The notes under the pieces are model-generated. The model was not told the DNA's origin. It did not search any database and worked only from the letters and a program-made list of their open reading frames with translations. 64,000 nt of DNA from Kitagawia praeruptora (taxonomy: Eukaryota; Streptophyta; Magnoliopsida; Apiales; Apiaceae): NCBI GenBank assembly GCA_037693485.1, contig CM075347.1, forward strand, positions 148,526,501 to 148,590,500. Direction: 5' to 3'. A program made the translations under genes and the position numbers. Positions 8,811-19,876 of the stretch are shown piece by piece. Positions within the stretch are counted from its first letter, which is position 1. Each line of letters begins with the position of its first letter.

Positions 8811-11522
8811 ATGAACCTCGCAGCATGGAATGTTCGAGGTTTAAATAAAAGCCCTCACCAACGGGAGCTCATTAATTTTATTTCTGTTAATTCTCTTACT
8901 CTTATTGGTCTTATGGAAACTAGAGTGAAAGAACGGCGTTCTGTGCGTATCTCTAAGAGAATTAATAGGTCGTGGAATTGGTTGTTCAACTACGACTCTC
9001 ACTATAACGGTCGTGTCTGGGTGGGTTGGAACCCCACGATTTGGCGTGTTTCTCTTCATTCCAAATCAGCACAACAAATTACTTGCAATGTCACCTTCCT
9101 TGAGAAGAATATCACATTTTTGGCAACCTTTGTCTATGCTTTTAACGAGGGACAGGAACGTACTTCTTTATGGACTGATATCAATTCCCTTAGTAATACT
9201 ACCTTGCCGTGGTGTTGTCTAGGAGATTTCAATTGTATTCTCAACCTCAATGAAGTCTGTGGGGGAAAGGAGCACTGGACTACAGACATGCAGGCTTTTA
9301 AAGACTGCCTTTCTAATGCTGGGCTTGACTCTCTACGGACAGTGGGTGACCCTTTCACCTGGACTAATAAACGTCAACTTGAACCCATTTACAAACGCCT
9401 TGATAGGGTTGTGGGCAATGGAGATTGGATTAATACTCACACTGAGGCGTATGTCGTGGTAAAAAACAGGGGGATCATGGATCACAACCCTATTCTTTTA
9501 ACCATTCCTATGCAGCTTGATCGCTTTGGCAAGCCATTTCAGTTCTTTAACCACATGCTCGACATTCCTAATTTCCAGGCTACTGTCTCAAATGTTTGGA
9601 GTTCCACTATTCTTTTTGGGGATCCAATGGCTATACTATGCAGGAAGTTAAAGGCTGTTAAAAGTGCCTTAGTTGACCTCAATAAAACGCATGGTAACTT
9701 GCATTCTAACGTTCAGCAAGCTCGTGAAGCTCTAGCTATCACTCAAGATAATCTCTTACTTGCTCCATCTCTTGAACTAATTGCTACGGAGAATGATCTG
9801 ATTCTTCAACTAAATAAGGCTATTACAGAAGAGGAATCTCTCTTGCTTCAAAAATCAAGGGTCAACTGGCTCTCAAAGGGAGATGGTAATAACAAGTTCT
9901 TTCACAACCAATGCAAGTCAAACTGGAATCACAACAAGGTCTTGGCGCTAGTTGATCAGTCTGGGAACCTAGTTCATGGTCAAAAAAAGTGTGCTCAGGT
10001 TGCTGTGGAGTACTACACTAATTTTCTTGGTGGGCCTGCAACCAATTTTGACAGTGTTGATATGCTTGAGGGGATCGCTTGTCCATCCATCTCGGAGGTG
10101 CAAGCATCAAATTTGGAGGCTCCTGTTTCCAACGATCTCATCTACAATACTCTAAAAAGAATGAAAAAGAACAAGGCCCCAGGGCCAGATGGGTTTACTA
10201 TAGAGTTTTTCTTGGCCACATGGAGGACTGTTGGAGATTGTTTTTGTCAAGCGGTGAGTTCTTTTTTTAACGAATTTAATATGCACACAGGTATCAACTC
10301 CACGTACATTGCTCTAATCCCTAAAGTTAACACTCCTACGCATATGAGTGACTTTCGTCCAATTTCGTTGTGCACCATTGCATACAAGTGCATATCGAAA
10401 ATCATAGCCTCGAGACTTAAATCTGTGCTACCTGGTGTCATAGATATTGCTCAGTCAGCTTTTATTCCGGGTAGGCATATCTCGGACAACATCTTATTAG
10501 CTCAAGAATTATTTAGAGGGTTTGATAGAGGGACAGGAACCTCAAGGTGTGCTCTCAAAATTGACCTTCACAAGGCTTTTGATTCCGTGAGATGGGATTT
10601 TGTCCTAGCAGTGTTACATAAAATGCATTTCCCACCACGATTTGTTCGTTGGATTCAGTTATGTATCTGCACTCCCAAGTATTCAGTCAAGCTAAACGGT
10701 ATAGTTCATGGTTACTTCAATGGTACAAAGGGCATACGACAAGGGGACCCTATATCTCCTTACATCTTTGTTATTTGTATGAATGTCCTTTCTCAAATGT
10801 TAAAGACCAAACCTGCTGGTTTTAAACACCATTGGCGCTGCAAGGAACTCGACCTAACACATCTTTTCTTTGCCGATGACGTCTTATTTTTCAGCAATGG
10901 AGATCAGATTTCTATATCACACATTATGGAATCAGTTCATGCGTTTTCTGATCTCAGTGGGCTAAATCCTAGCGTGCAGAAAAGCACAAGCTTCTTCTGT
11001 AATTGCAGTCCAGATCTTGTTGATTGGTTTGATGACTTATATGGGATCCCTCGAGGTAGCCTTCCAGTAAGGTTCCTAGGAGTTCCTCTTATCTCATCTC
11101 AGCTGTGCATCAACGACTGTATGCCCCTTATCCAAAAACTCACCAACAGAATCAATGCTTGGACCTCTTTGTTTCTTTCTTTTGCAGGTAGGGTGCAACT
11201 GATTAGGTCCGTTCTTTTTGCTATTCAAGCATACTGGTCGAACCACTTTCTTCTTCCCAATGCAATTCATGATATCGTTCAATCCATGCTTACAAAGTTC
11301 CTTTGGAAAGGCAACATAAATGACAAAGGGGGAGCTAAGATCAGTTGGAAGACTGTCTGTCTTCCTAAAACAGAAGGGGGTCTGGGTCTAAAGGACCTAG
11401 CTGATTGGAACAAAGCACAAATAATCAGTCACTTGATTAAAGTCATTAGAAAGGCTCCGACGTTATGGGCCACCTGGGTAAACAAGACAGTTCTTAAATG
11501 CACATCATCAATGGCTGCTTAG
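8811..11522 (+). pseudogene. LINE ORF2: endonuclease and reverse transcriptase
   Basis: This 903-aa frame starts at ATG 8811. Residues 1-230 form an APE-type endonuclease: NVRG at 7-10, ETR with the catalytic Glu at 36, LGDFN near 137 and MDHNP near 223. The reverse transcriptase follows: LKRMKKNKAPGPDGF, FRPISLC, FIPGR, LKIDLHKAFD, KGIRQGDP, and the active-site FADD near 686-689. The role is nicking target DNA and copying LINE RNA at the nick. The frame stops early at 11520-11522 after the RT thumb. The usual connection region and cysteine-rich tail are not in frame, and part of the connection appears deleted. No stops occur within the first 900 codons, so the element is not very old. Confidence 0.93.
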
Positions 11523-11946
11523 TCATGGGCGTCTTAATACCCTGGCTCGTTTGGAAAGGTTCGGTTTAACTTTAGATCATCACTGTTTCTTGTGTGTGGG
11601 AGGGCGCGAAACTGATACTCACTTGTTCTTGCATTGTCCCTTTAGTCGATATGTGCTTTCTTCTCTTCTACCCAGGCTCAACGTGCAAATCGCTGGTAAC
11701 ACTTGGCCTGCTTTCCAACACCATGTTACTCACATTTTGGACAGCGCAAGGAGGAAACTGATCTTACTAATAGTTCAAGTTTACACCTACTTCATCTGGC
11801 GTGAACGAAATGCACGGATGCACAATGTAGCTATTATGCAACCAAACAACATCGTGGAGATCATTCTTAATGACACTCGAGCAAAGCTTGCTAGTTCAAC
11901 ATGGTTCTCAAAAATAGTTTGCACTAGATTCGACTTAATCTTTTAA
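11503..11946 (+). pseudogene. LINE ORF2 C-terminal zinc-finger (zf-RVT) remnant
   Basis: A shifted frame overlapping the end of the RT frame contains the conserved plant L1 tail: HCFLC, then ETDTHLFLHCPFS, then a Trp-rich IWRERNARMH motif, ending at a stop 11944-11946. This is the CCHC-like region that normally closes ORF2. The shift plus missing connection residues between the two frames indicates a deletion or frameshift at about 11490-11510. A 150-bp 3' UTR and the A tract follow. Confidence 0.8.
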
Positions 11947-13958
11947 CTGTTGTTTTTTTAAGTTCTTGTTTCATTGCACCTTTGTCTCTGGTGGCTTGCT
12001 TTGCTATCTTTTTACAATCTGTTCTATCAGATTGTCTATAGATAGTCATGGGTTAATCCCTTTGTAATTCTTTCTTTTTAATATATATTAAATTTAGCAA
12101 AAAAAAAAAATAAGTTCTAACCTTTTTTATACAACAATATTTCGCAAGAAAATCTCACTGGCGTGCAAACCGAAATTAAAACCAAAGAGGATTTTGGTAT
12201 TTAATTTTTTTATTATTTTTGTACGCTTAGTATTTTTATAATATATACAACGAGTGTTGACCTAAAAAATTGTGAGACAAAATCAGTATAAAATGAATAA
12301 TTTATATTAATATCAATTTATATTTAATTTATACAATATTGTGCTCGCTAATTGTTATTGATATTTATAGATATTTTTTTGTCGACTTTTTTATTAAATA
12401 ATCTGTATTTAAATTTAATAAAATTGTTATACGGCCGCCGCAAAGCACGACTTAGTCAACTAGTCTATCTATCTATGTATCTATTATATATAAAGGAGAA
12501 CCCGCAGGAGCTCGATTCATATTTAATTAAAATCAAACTTCCTTCTAGACCCTATTTTTTAGAAAAGAAATCAAACTTCCTTTTTTTAACATTAACATTA
12601 ATATATTCAAAATAAAAAAGTTTTCGAATTTTTTCTTTTCTATATAATCTGTTCGTACATAATTTTTTTACAAAAACTTCTCTTCCATTCTTTTCCGCAA
12701 CATTCTCATTCATTCTATTCCGCAACATGCATGCAAAAATAATAACCTTTGTTACTGTTTTTACCGATTTTTATTTTAGGGTTTATCATTCTAAACTTTT
12801 AATTATCTACTGCAGGCAAAGCTTCATCGTCTTTGATGTAAAGATTAGTCATGTCTCACTAGATCTTCAACCAACCAGAACCCATCAATCAATCAGTTAA
12901 CTAAGTCAAATTTATATATTCGAAATAGGAAAAAAAATTATATTTTTATTTTTATCTTTATCTTTATATAGTACTATATAAAGGATAACCCATGAGAGTT
13001 TTTGTTTTATTGTTGTTTTATTGAGTGCTATGCTTTCGTGGATATTTGAACAATTTTTTAATCTTTTTTCTTCTTCATCTTACAGGTTACAAATATATTC
13101 GTATCATAAGCTAACAAGCTATCAGCTACTTAGATCATGCGACACCCATGCACATAGACGAAAAGGATCTATGAGCTAGCCCTCGACTGGAAGTGGTACA
13201 CACAAGATAAAAATAAAAATATATTAGAGTATCTCTCTAATCACACAAATCTGATGTTAAAAAGGTATGTATACTTTCATCTTTCTTTTCGTGGACAAAA
13301 ACTTGTATGCATGTTTCTTTGTAGTATACTATTGCTTTTGATATTTCAGGCAGAATCCATGCCATTTATTTATATTTTTTAAAAACATAGAGATGACGTT
13401 TTTTTCTTAAGCTTTATTTAGATTTTGATATTTTGCATATATTGTAATTTAATGTTAGATATTTTTTATTTAAAATTTGTGTGCATGTCATATGTTATCC
13501 TGATTTTGATTGTGGCACAAAAAAGAAAAGAATGTCCGTAAATAAACTTTGTTAGGGGATCGGAGCAAACTATCCTAAAAACTTTTTTTTGAAACAACTA
13601 TCCCAAAAACTTGATTTCTTACCAATCACGATAGTTTCACATCCAAAAAAGAGTAATAAGTTGAGCTGGTGCTGGATACCTACAAAGCATCTTTTTATCT
13701 ATTTATTATATTTAATAGCTTTACATTTAGTGCAATACACAAGTTATTTTTAATATTTTTTGTTATAAATTTTTTAATTATAATTTATTTATATATGAAT
13801 AAAAATCATTAAAATATATTTTACATTACGTAGGTTTAATATATTTATATTAAAATATATTTTTCTAGAACTGCTCTATTTTAAATAATTAAAACCAAAA
13901 CTTTTTTCTTTAGTTCATATTTAAAAAAAAATCAAAACTTCTTTTTATTAGCATACCA

Positions 13959-14563
13959 TCTCTGTTCTAAAAGTCGGCGATTAATCGGGATTAATCGCCG
14001 ATTAATCACTGTTCGGTAAGGAACCGAACTGATTTTACAAAAATCGGTCAAAAAATCGTTTTTTCGAAAAATCGGGATTAATCGGGATTAATCGGTCAAA
14101 AATCGGATTAATCGGTCAAAAATCGGATTAATCGGTCAAAAATCGGCATTATTGATAAAAAATTGAAAATTATTTAGAAAAATTAAAAAAAAATTCAAAA
14201 AGTTTAAAATTGAATAAATTTTAGGAAAAATAATATTCTCATATACGAAACTAATATTTTAAACGGTTAAATCATGAATTTTATCAATTTTTTCTCTAAT
14301 ATTAACCCCAATTCAAAAATTAGATCTTAAAATTTATATTTACTTTAATAATGCTATATATTTTAAATATATTTGTATAAATATATGATAATTATTCATG
14401 TATAATCAAAATAATAAAATAATTATGTATATTAATAATAATTATATTTAAAAATAATATTAAATTAGTTCCGATTAATCATTCCGATTAATCCCCGATT
14501 ACCCGATTAATCTCTGGACGGTGGCTCCACCGATTAAATCCGATTCCCGCTTTTTACAACACT
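13959..14563. mobile_element. Non-autonomous hAT-type MITE
   Basis: It is flanked by a perfect 8-bp duplication, GCATACCA (13951-13958 and 14564-14571), the length typical of hAT elements. The imperfect inverted ends are TCTGTTCTAAAAGTCGGCG on the left and, read inward from the right, AGTGTTGTAAAAAGCGGG. Both ends are rich in CGATTAATC motifs, repeated as ATCGGATTAATCGGTCAAAA near 14070-14150. The 605-bp interior is AT-rich and has no transposase. Removing it restores the Helitron-like module seen at 6000-6030. Confidence 0.8.
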
Positions 14564-15091
14564 GCATACCATTAACATCTTCGAAATAGAAACGCTTTTG
14601 AATTTGTAGGAAACAAGAATTCAAATTTACATATTTGAAATAAAAAAGAAATTTTATAATCATATATATAAACAATCATTATTTCTAACGATCAATTTTA
14701 TCACCATGTTTGTAACCATTTTCTTACTTCTATTTTAAATCTAATCAATTTTAGTTTCATTGTTTATATTAATTTTATACCCGTGCACTAAATGATTTAT
14801 TCATTTATTTTATTTACATAAATAAAATTATAATTATAATTATAATTAGAAGCCACAACAAATATGACTAATATTTAAGAACAAAGGGCGTCGGCCTAAG
14901 AAAACGTGATACAAAATCGACATAAAAAATAAGTACATAGTTTATTTAGTTGTCAAATATATATATATATATATATATATAGGCCAAGGTTCTAGAGAGA
15001 ACACCATTAAAAAGAGAACGAGAGAACACATCATCTAACCATTGAATCAATTAGATCTAATGGCCCCGCCAGGGGCACCCAATACAAAAAA

Positions 15092-15175
15092 GCCAGAGGT
15101 GGGCTCGGTTGAGACCGGTGTTGTTCTTCGAGTGGTAACCATGGTTGATGTCTTCTTCCCACAGACGGCGCCAAA
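15092..15175 (-). repeat. Extra primer-site and gag-start copy outside the Tat-2 3' LTR
   Basis: These 84 bases appear identical to 22391-22474 (primer site, leader and first gag codons), but lie beyond the 3' LTR, where flanking host DNA should be. The pattern LTR-internal-LTR-internal fragment is the known outcome of unequal recombination between LTRs of neighbouring or tandem copies. The outer edge abuts the left arm of the foldback MITE without a target duplication. Confidence 0.85.
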
Positions 15176-15692
15176 TGTTGTGGAATAAAAACGAGGGTTT
15201 GATATTGCGGCTAGGATTCGCGTATATTTAATGATAGGGTTGGTGAGCTTCGAGCTTTAATGGTTGTTCTTGCGTTTCGAGACTGAACGGTCCTCACAAG
15301 ATGCCTACGTATCTCTGTATTGTTAGAGAATCAAGCCAACGTAGTTCTAGGTTGAGGGGTCTGACCCTTTATATAGGCTGAGAAGCCCAAGAATTATGGT
15401 AGGAGTCAGAGACTTGGTGGACAAGCCACCGCCTTGAGGAAGGTTCTAGACCCCTTCCTTGTAGGAATCAGTTTCCTTGTTGAAGTAGGTACCTTGGAGG
15501 CTAAGTCAGGCAGGAGTAATATCCTTATTTGACTTATATTTCCCAGCTGTTAATTAGCCATGAATATTAATTACGAAATTAATATTTAACTAGGGTTTTT
15601 GGGCCATCTAGTGGGCCCCACGTTTGGACCATACTAGGTCTAATTAATGCAACATTAAATGTGTCTTTAGGGCTTACTTTTAGCCCATATCA
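15176..15692 (-). repeat. Tat-2 3' LTR (517 bp)
   Basis: Read on the minus strand it begins TGATATGGGCTAAAAG and ends TTATTCCACAACA, so it has the TG...CA ends of an LTR. It differs from the 5' LTR at one base that I can see (15573, ATTACGAAATT against ATTATGAAATT). It is related to the 496-bp LTR of Tat-1. Confidence 0.93.
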
Positions 15693-15705
15693 TTTTCCCC
15701 CCAAC
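15693..15705 (-). other. Tat-2 polypurine tract
   Basis: Minus-strand GTTGGGGGGAAAA lies immediately upstream of the 3' LTR and would prime plus-strand DNA synthesis. The equivalent in Tat-1 is GTTGGGGGGCAAA at 62416-62428. Confidence 0.85.
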
Positions 15706-16593
15706 TTCTAGGAAAACTGATCAGGTTTTCCTTGAAGTTTTAACGGCCTTTTTCGAGACTCGGGTCAGGGTTCATTCTTTTACACTAGTGTTTCACGAGT
15801 ATTGTCTTAATGTAAAGCGTGGAGCGACCGACGCGTTTACGACAATGTTAATTTGATGCTAATCGGCACGAATCATCTTTAAACGATGCTAAACGGCGTT
15901 AAACGGTGCTAAACTGCACTGAACGACGCTAAACGGCGCTAGCGGGGGTCCGGGGGCGGCAGCCCCTGACTTATTTTTCTAAAATTTTATCACTAATTTT
16001 GCTTCCAAAAATTGCATGTTTTTCTTTTCTTTTTTTTCTTTTTTTTTCAGGCCAAATTCGAGCTCAAATTCGAGATCAATTTCGAGCTCAAACTGCCTCC
16101 AGATCGCAGCCAATTTCTTTGTTTCCTAAGTCATTTTCGACCTGGAAATTTCGAGGTGAAATCATTGTATTTTCGAGCTCAATTTCGAGCTCAAATGGGG
16201 GCCAGGTCGTGGCTGTTTTACGGTTTTCCCTGGTCATTTTCGACCTCGTGCTATCGACCTCACAACAAAGGGAAACGACCTCAAAGTGGTTCCAGGTTGT
16301 GGGGATTTTTCACACTTCTCAGTTCAATTTCTAGCTGGAGTTTGCGATCTCAAACCACGCCTCAACGACCTCAAATGGACATGTTTTAGCTGATTTTCTG
16401 GTTGTGTGGATGAGCTCGAAATCCTATTGCAAAACGAGGTCGTAGGTGCCAACCTCATACCATCTTCTTTCGGGTCTTTCCTTGGTTTTGGACTGTAACA
16501 GTGGGCCATTCCAAACCTTTTGGGCCTTAAATTGAGCTTGGGCTTTTACAGGCCTTTAGTCTTAGCTAAAACTGAATTCAAGAATTATATCTT
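15706..16593 (-). repeat. Tat-2 hypervariable 3' region with short tandem motifs
   Basis: Between 15850 and 15945 a degenerate GCTAAACGGC motif recurs about every 15 bases, matching the region next to the Athila insertion in Tat-1 (GCGTCGGTCGCTCCACGCTT there). From 16045 to 16390 motifs such as TTTCGAGCTCAAAT and CGACCTCAAA recur. Plant Tat elements are known to carry fast-evolving tandem repeats in this position. Open frames at 15999-16389 are made of these repeats and look non-coding. Confidence 0.7.
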
Positions 16594-17501
16594 GACTAAA
16601 TTGCATTTCGCAACCCTTTGGTTCTTTCCAAAATCACTTTGATATTCATAGTTTGCATAAATGCACTTTGCAACCCACAACTTAATTTGCCGGTTCAAAT
16701 TGCACCCCTTTCGTCTGTTTTTGACCAAATTGCCCTTGATAATTAAGGAAAATTTTAAAAAAATTAAGGAAAAATTCGAAAATTTAGGAAAAAATTACAA
16801 AATTAAGAAAAATTCAAAAAAAAAAAGGGAAAATTTGAAAAAAATTAGGAAAAATTAGAAAATTCGAAAATTTAAGAAAAATTCGAAATGTAGGAAAAAG
16901 CAAAAATTCGAAAATTTATGAAAAATTCAAAAAAAATTAGGAAAAATTCGAAAATACGAAAATTTAGGAAAAATTCAAAATTTTGGAAAAAGCAAAAATT
17001 CAAAAAATTGCAATTTTCCATATTTTATTTTTTAAAAAGTACTAAATTTTTCGATTTTTATTGTTATGCCATATTTTATTTTTCGAAATTTTGAATTTTT
17101 CCTAATTTTGAAATTTTTCCTAAATCGAAATTTTTTCCGATATTTTGAATTTTTCCTAATTTTTCGAATTTTTGCTAAATTTTTTTAAAATTTTCCTAAT
17201 TTTTTCTAATTTTTCGAATTTTTCTTAAATTTTTTTTTAAAAAAATTTCTAATTTTTCGAATTTTTCCTAAATTTTTTAAAAAAATTTTCTAATTTTTCG
17301 AATTTTTCCTAATTTTTTCGAATTTTCCTTAATTTTTTAAAATTTTCCTTAATTATCAAGGGCAATTTGGTCAAAAACAGACGAAAGAGGTGCAATTTGA
17401 ACCGGCAAATTAAGTTGTGGGTTGCAAAGTGCATTTATGCAAACTATGAATACCAAAGTGATTTTGGAAAGAACCAAAGGGTTGCGAAATGCAATTTAGT
17501 C
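16594..17501. mobile_element. Mutator-type foldback MITE nested in Tat-2
   Basis: It is flanked by a perfect 9-bp duplication, TTATATCTT (16585-16593 and 17502-17510). Long inverted ends run from GACTAAATTGCATTTCGCAA on the left and its complement on the right, nearly perfect for about 160 bases (through AATTGCCCTTGATAATTAAGG). The interior is low-complexity AATTCGAAAATTTAGGAAAA on one arm and its complement on the other, so the whole 908 bp can fold back on itself. No coding capacity. Confidence 0.92.
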
Positions 17502-17510
17502 TTATATCTT

Positions 17511-18039
17511 TGGCCCTATTGGGCTTTTGGACCGTAGTCATGGGCTTTAAGCCTTAAACCTTAACAGGTTTTGTTGTCGTCGTTAGGCAGTGTCTTTTTC
17601 AAGCCCAATTTTTATTTAAAGGCCCAAAAAAGATTTCTAGTATCCGTGTGTATGTTTGAGTGACCATCAGGGCTTAATCCTTAACCCGAAACCTTGAATT
17701 CATTCATGGTTGTTGGTTATCAACAACCTTTCATTCTAGGATGTGGGATTTGTGATGAAGTTATTTTGTTCTTGCCCCCCTTGTTTCCAAACAAGGGGGT
17801 CTTGCCTATTAGTTTTTCTATTCAAGGAATCCCCCGGTTTTCATCACCTGGCTTCAGTTCTAAAATTTTTTGGTTGGTCTTTGATTCTTGATTTTGAGTC
17901 AAGGACCTTAAATTTCCTACCTTGTTTGTAGGACCTTGCCTTGGTTTGAATTTAGCCACTAGTTCCTGATTTTTAGGCCTTGAATTCAAACAACCAGCTT
18001 AATTTGAGGCAAACGGCCTTATTGGCCATCAAGGTGAAT
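17511..18039 (-). other. Tat-2 internal region, no gene recognised
   Basis: Mixed-composition sequence with recurring AAGGCC and CCTTGAA-type words. An open frame on the plus strand (17694-17891) has no domain I recognise. The right edge at about 18040 abruptly meets the aRNH-to-integrase linker fragment. Confidence 0.5.
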
Positions 18040-19028
18040 TCGTATCTCAATGCTCTCACTAACAGTTTCGTGCCTCCAAGGCATTATCATGGAGCCAACC
18101 AGTCTCAAGATGAGCTTTGATGGGGGTCTGTCTAGCAACTTCCAACGTCGATGGGCGCCAACAATTTGCGCTCTATAGTGGGGTCTCCAAGACCTGATAG
18201 TAAACACTTCTAGTGTAATTCTCGATTTCAGACGAGGCGAATTTGGACAAGGCATCGGCCGTTATACAAGTTGGTATTCCTCGAATCATACCATACCAAC
18301 TGTGATTTTACAATTTTCAGATATTTCAACATCGTTTCATCTTTGGCTTTTAGAGCTCTACTCACTTGGGCTATCACCAGCCTTGAGTCTCCATAGACTT
18401 TAAGATTTTTGGCCCTCATGGCTAAAGACGAGCCTAGTCCGGCTTTCAAGGCTTTATACTCTGCCTCGTTATTGGTTGTCGAAAAATATTCAACTTCAAG
18501 GCACATTCAATCGCGAAGCCATCAGGGCTCTGTAGGACTATACCAGCACCACTTGATTTTGTTTTTGATGCCCTATCAAAATAGAGCACCCAATGTTTCT
18601 TCTAAACTTTATAAGTTCTATCCCTCTTGGGGTGTCTCATCTTGCCCTTACTGGGGTGTTGTGCCTTCCTGCCCCCCGACTTCTTGGTTGTCAATGGTAT
18701 ATTCAACTACGAAGTCAACGAGTACCTGTGCTTTAATTGCAATTCGAGGATTGTACGCGATATCAAATTATCTGAGTTCTATCGCCCACTTAGCTAGCCT
18801 TCGGGTTATGCAATATGTTTCTCAGTTGCTGGTCCGTCAGGATTTCAATCTTTTGTGCCTGGAAGTACGATCGTAGCTTCCTCGAGGCTATTACCAATGC
18901 CAAAGCAAACTTCTTAATGGGAGAGTAATTTAACTCAGCTGCATGCAACATCTTGCTCACATAGTAGATAGGCTTCTGAACCTTGTTATCCTTTCGAATG
19001 AGGATGGCACTCAATGCTTGTTCAGATA
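18040..19028 (-). pseudogene. Broken RNase H / archaeal-type RNase H fragment of a Tat element
   Basis: Minus-strand sequence at 19028-18790 encodes the middle of the first RNase H (KPIYYVSKMLHAAELNYSP, LTDQQL). After about 200 bases comes an aRNH segment (TTNNEAEYKAL, VYGDSRLVIAQV) down to 18228, and then diverged linker sequence to about 18040. Frames are shifted between pieces. It aligns in order with residues about 1185-1530 of the Tat-1 polyprotein, but RT and the first RNase H start are absent. Because another RNase H and aRNH piece already lies at 19877-19735, this is a second, independent fragment and shows Tat-2 was assembled from rearranged copies. Confidence 0.75.
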
Positions 19029-19730
19029 TTTCAATGTTGGCATTCTGGATTGAGGGTTCAAAATTTCAGATTGGTTTTCAAGCTTTGACTTGAAGTTTCA
19101 ACCTTTGGATCTTATCTGGAGGTTCATGACCCCCTTCAAGTTTGGCCTTCATAGCTATCCCATGGCCTTCATGGCTAATAACTCGTGTTCCTTAACCTAG
19201 GATTCGAGGTTGACGTTTACATGTTCAACGTTGGTGTTCATATGTCGACTACCAAGTATTCACGACCTTTCATTTGGATTGATTTCAAACTAAAGGTCTT
19301 TAGGATCCCTTACTTGACTTCATGTCTTTCACGGCTTGTCTCGAATCTTAGTTCTGATTTCAGGGTTTTCAGACCTATCTTTGCTTCTTGTTTTTTATCC
19401 GGGGTCCTTCAAGGACTTAAACTCTTAGTAACTCTCGACCTTTCAGGGTTTTTATTTATGCGTTTGTTTGTTTCCATTCATGTATTTTTTTATTTTCGGT
19501 ACTTGGTCATCTTTGACTTACACACATCAGGTGTTAGGTACATAAATAAAATCACATAATCAACGAATGGAAAACAAACTTGCATTAATAACTTGAGATG
19601 GGTTCAACCCTTATATAGAATACTACTGTCCTACTCGGAGCAACATGCTCTGCGATGGTTTCATCGAACCTTATTTCTACTTCTACTAGATAAAATATGA
19701 AGCTAAAAACTACTAGGATAATTTGAACCC
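19029..19730 (-). other. Tat-2 post-pol region placed between pol fragments
   Basis: Minus-strand sequence from about 19700 (AGTAGAAATAAGGTTCGATG) matches the region just after pol in Tat-1 (46100-46119), continuing to CAAGTTATTAATGCAAG. It follows directly after an aRNH start (to about 19735), so integrase is deleted here. The remaining 19030-19560 is T-rich with no recognisable gene; an open plus-strand frame at 19185-19559 has no domain. Confidence 0.65.
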
Positions 19731-19876
19731 ATCGGGGCTTTGCAAGACTAGGCTTGCACCACTTGATTTTGTTTTTGATGCTCCAATAAAATAGAGCACT
19801 CACTACTCCTTCTGGTCACCTCATTCTTATTCTGAAGTTCACTTACTGCTTGGGGTACAATCTCCTGCCCCCCGAT

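Larger units (their letters stand above)
8579..12110 (+). mobile_element. L1-type LINE, 5'-truncated and internally damaged
   Basis: A non-LTR retrotransposon with the tail of ORF1, an endonuclease-RT ORF2, a separated zinc-finger tail, a short 3' UTR and a terminal A tract (12098-12110). The insertion is bounded by AAAAATAAGTT at 8568-8578 and again at the A-tract junction (12106-12116). The flanks continue the host repeat: compare GATATAAAAAGCAAGTTCTAAC at 8193. 5' truncation within ORF1, an A tail and an 11-bp target duplication fit target-primed reverse transcription. Confidence 0.93.
4646..12463 (+). mobile_element. Helitron-like element H3, interrupted by two younger insertions
   Basis: The 5' end is TCTATTATATATGTAAAGG at 4646. 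The 3' end is a slightly decayed hairpin (GCCGCCGCAAAGCACG) at 12434-12449, then CTTAGTCAACTAG ending at 12463, immediately followed by T, as expected for CTRR-T. Removing the Mutator-type element (6995-7772), the LINE (8579-12110) and their target duplications leaves about 3.5 kb, close to the 3.3 kb of H1. Non-LINE, non-MULE sequence (4646-6985, 7782-8567, 12117-12463) is AT-rich and holds 3'-end monomers but no recognisable gene. Confidence 0.55.

Noticed and set aside
15999..16389. Two overlapping frames of 111 and 125 codons
   Set aside because: They are generated by CGAGCTCAAAT-type repeats in the Tat-2 3' region.
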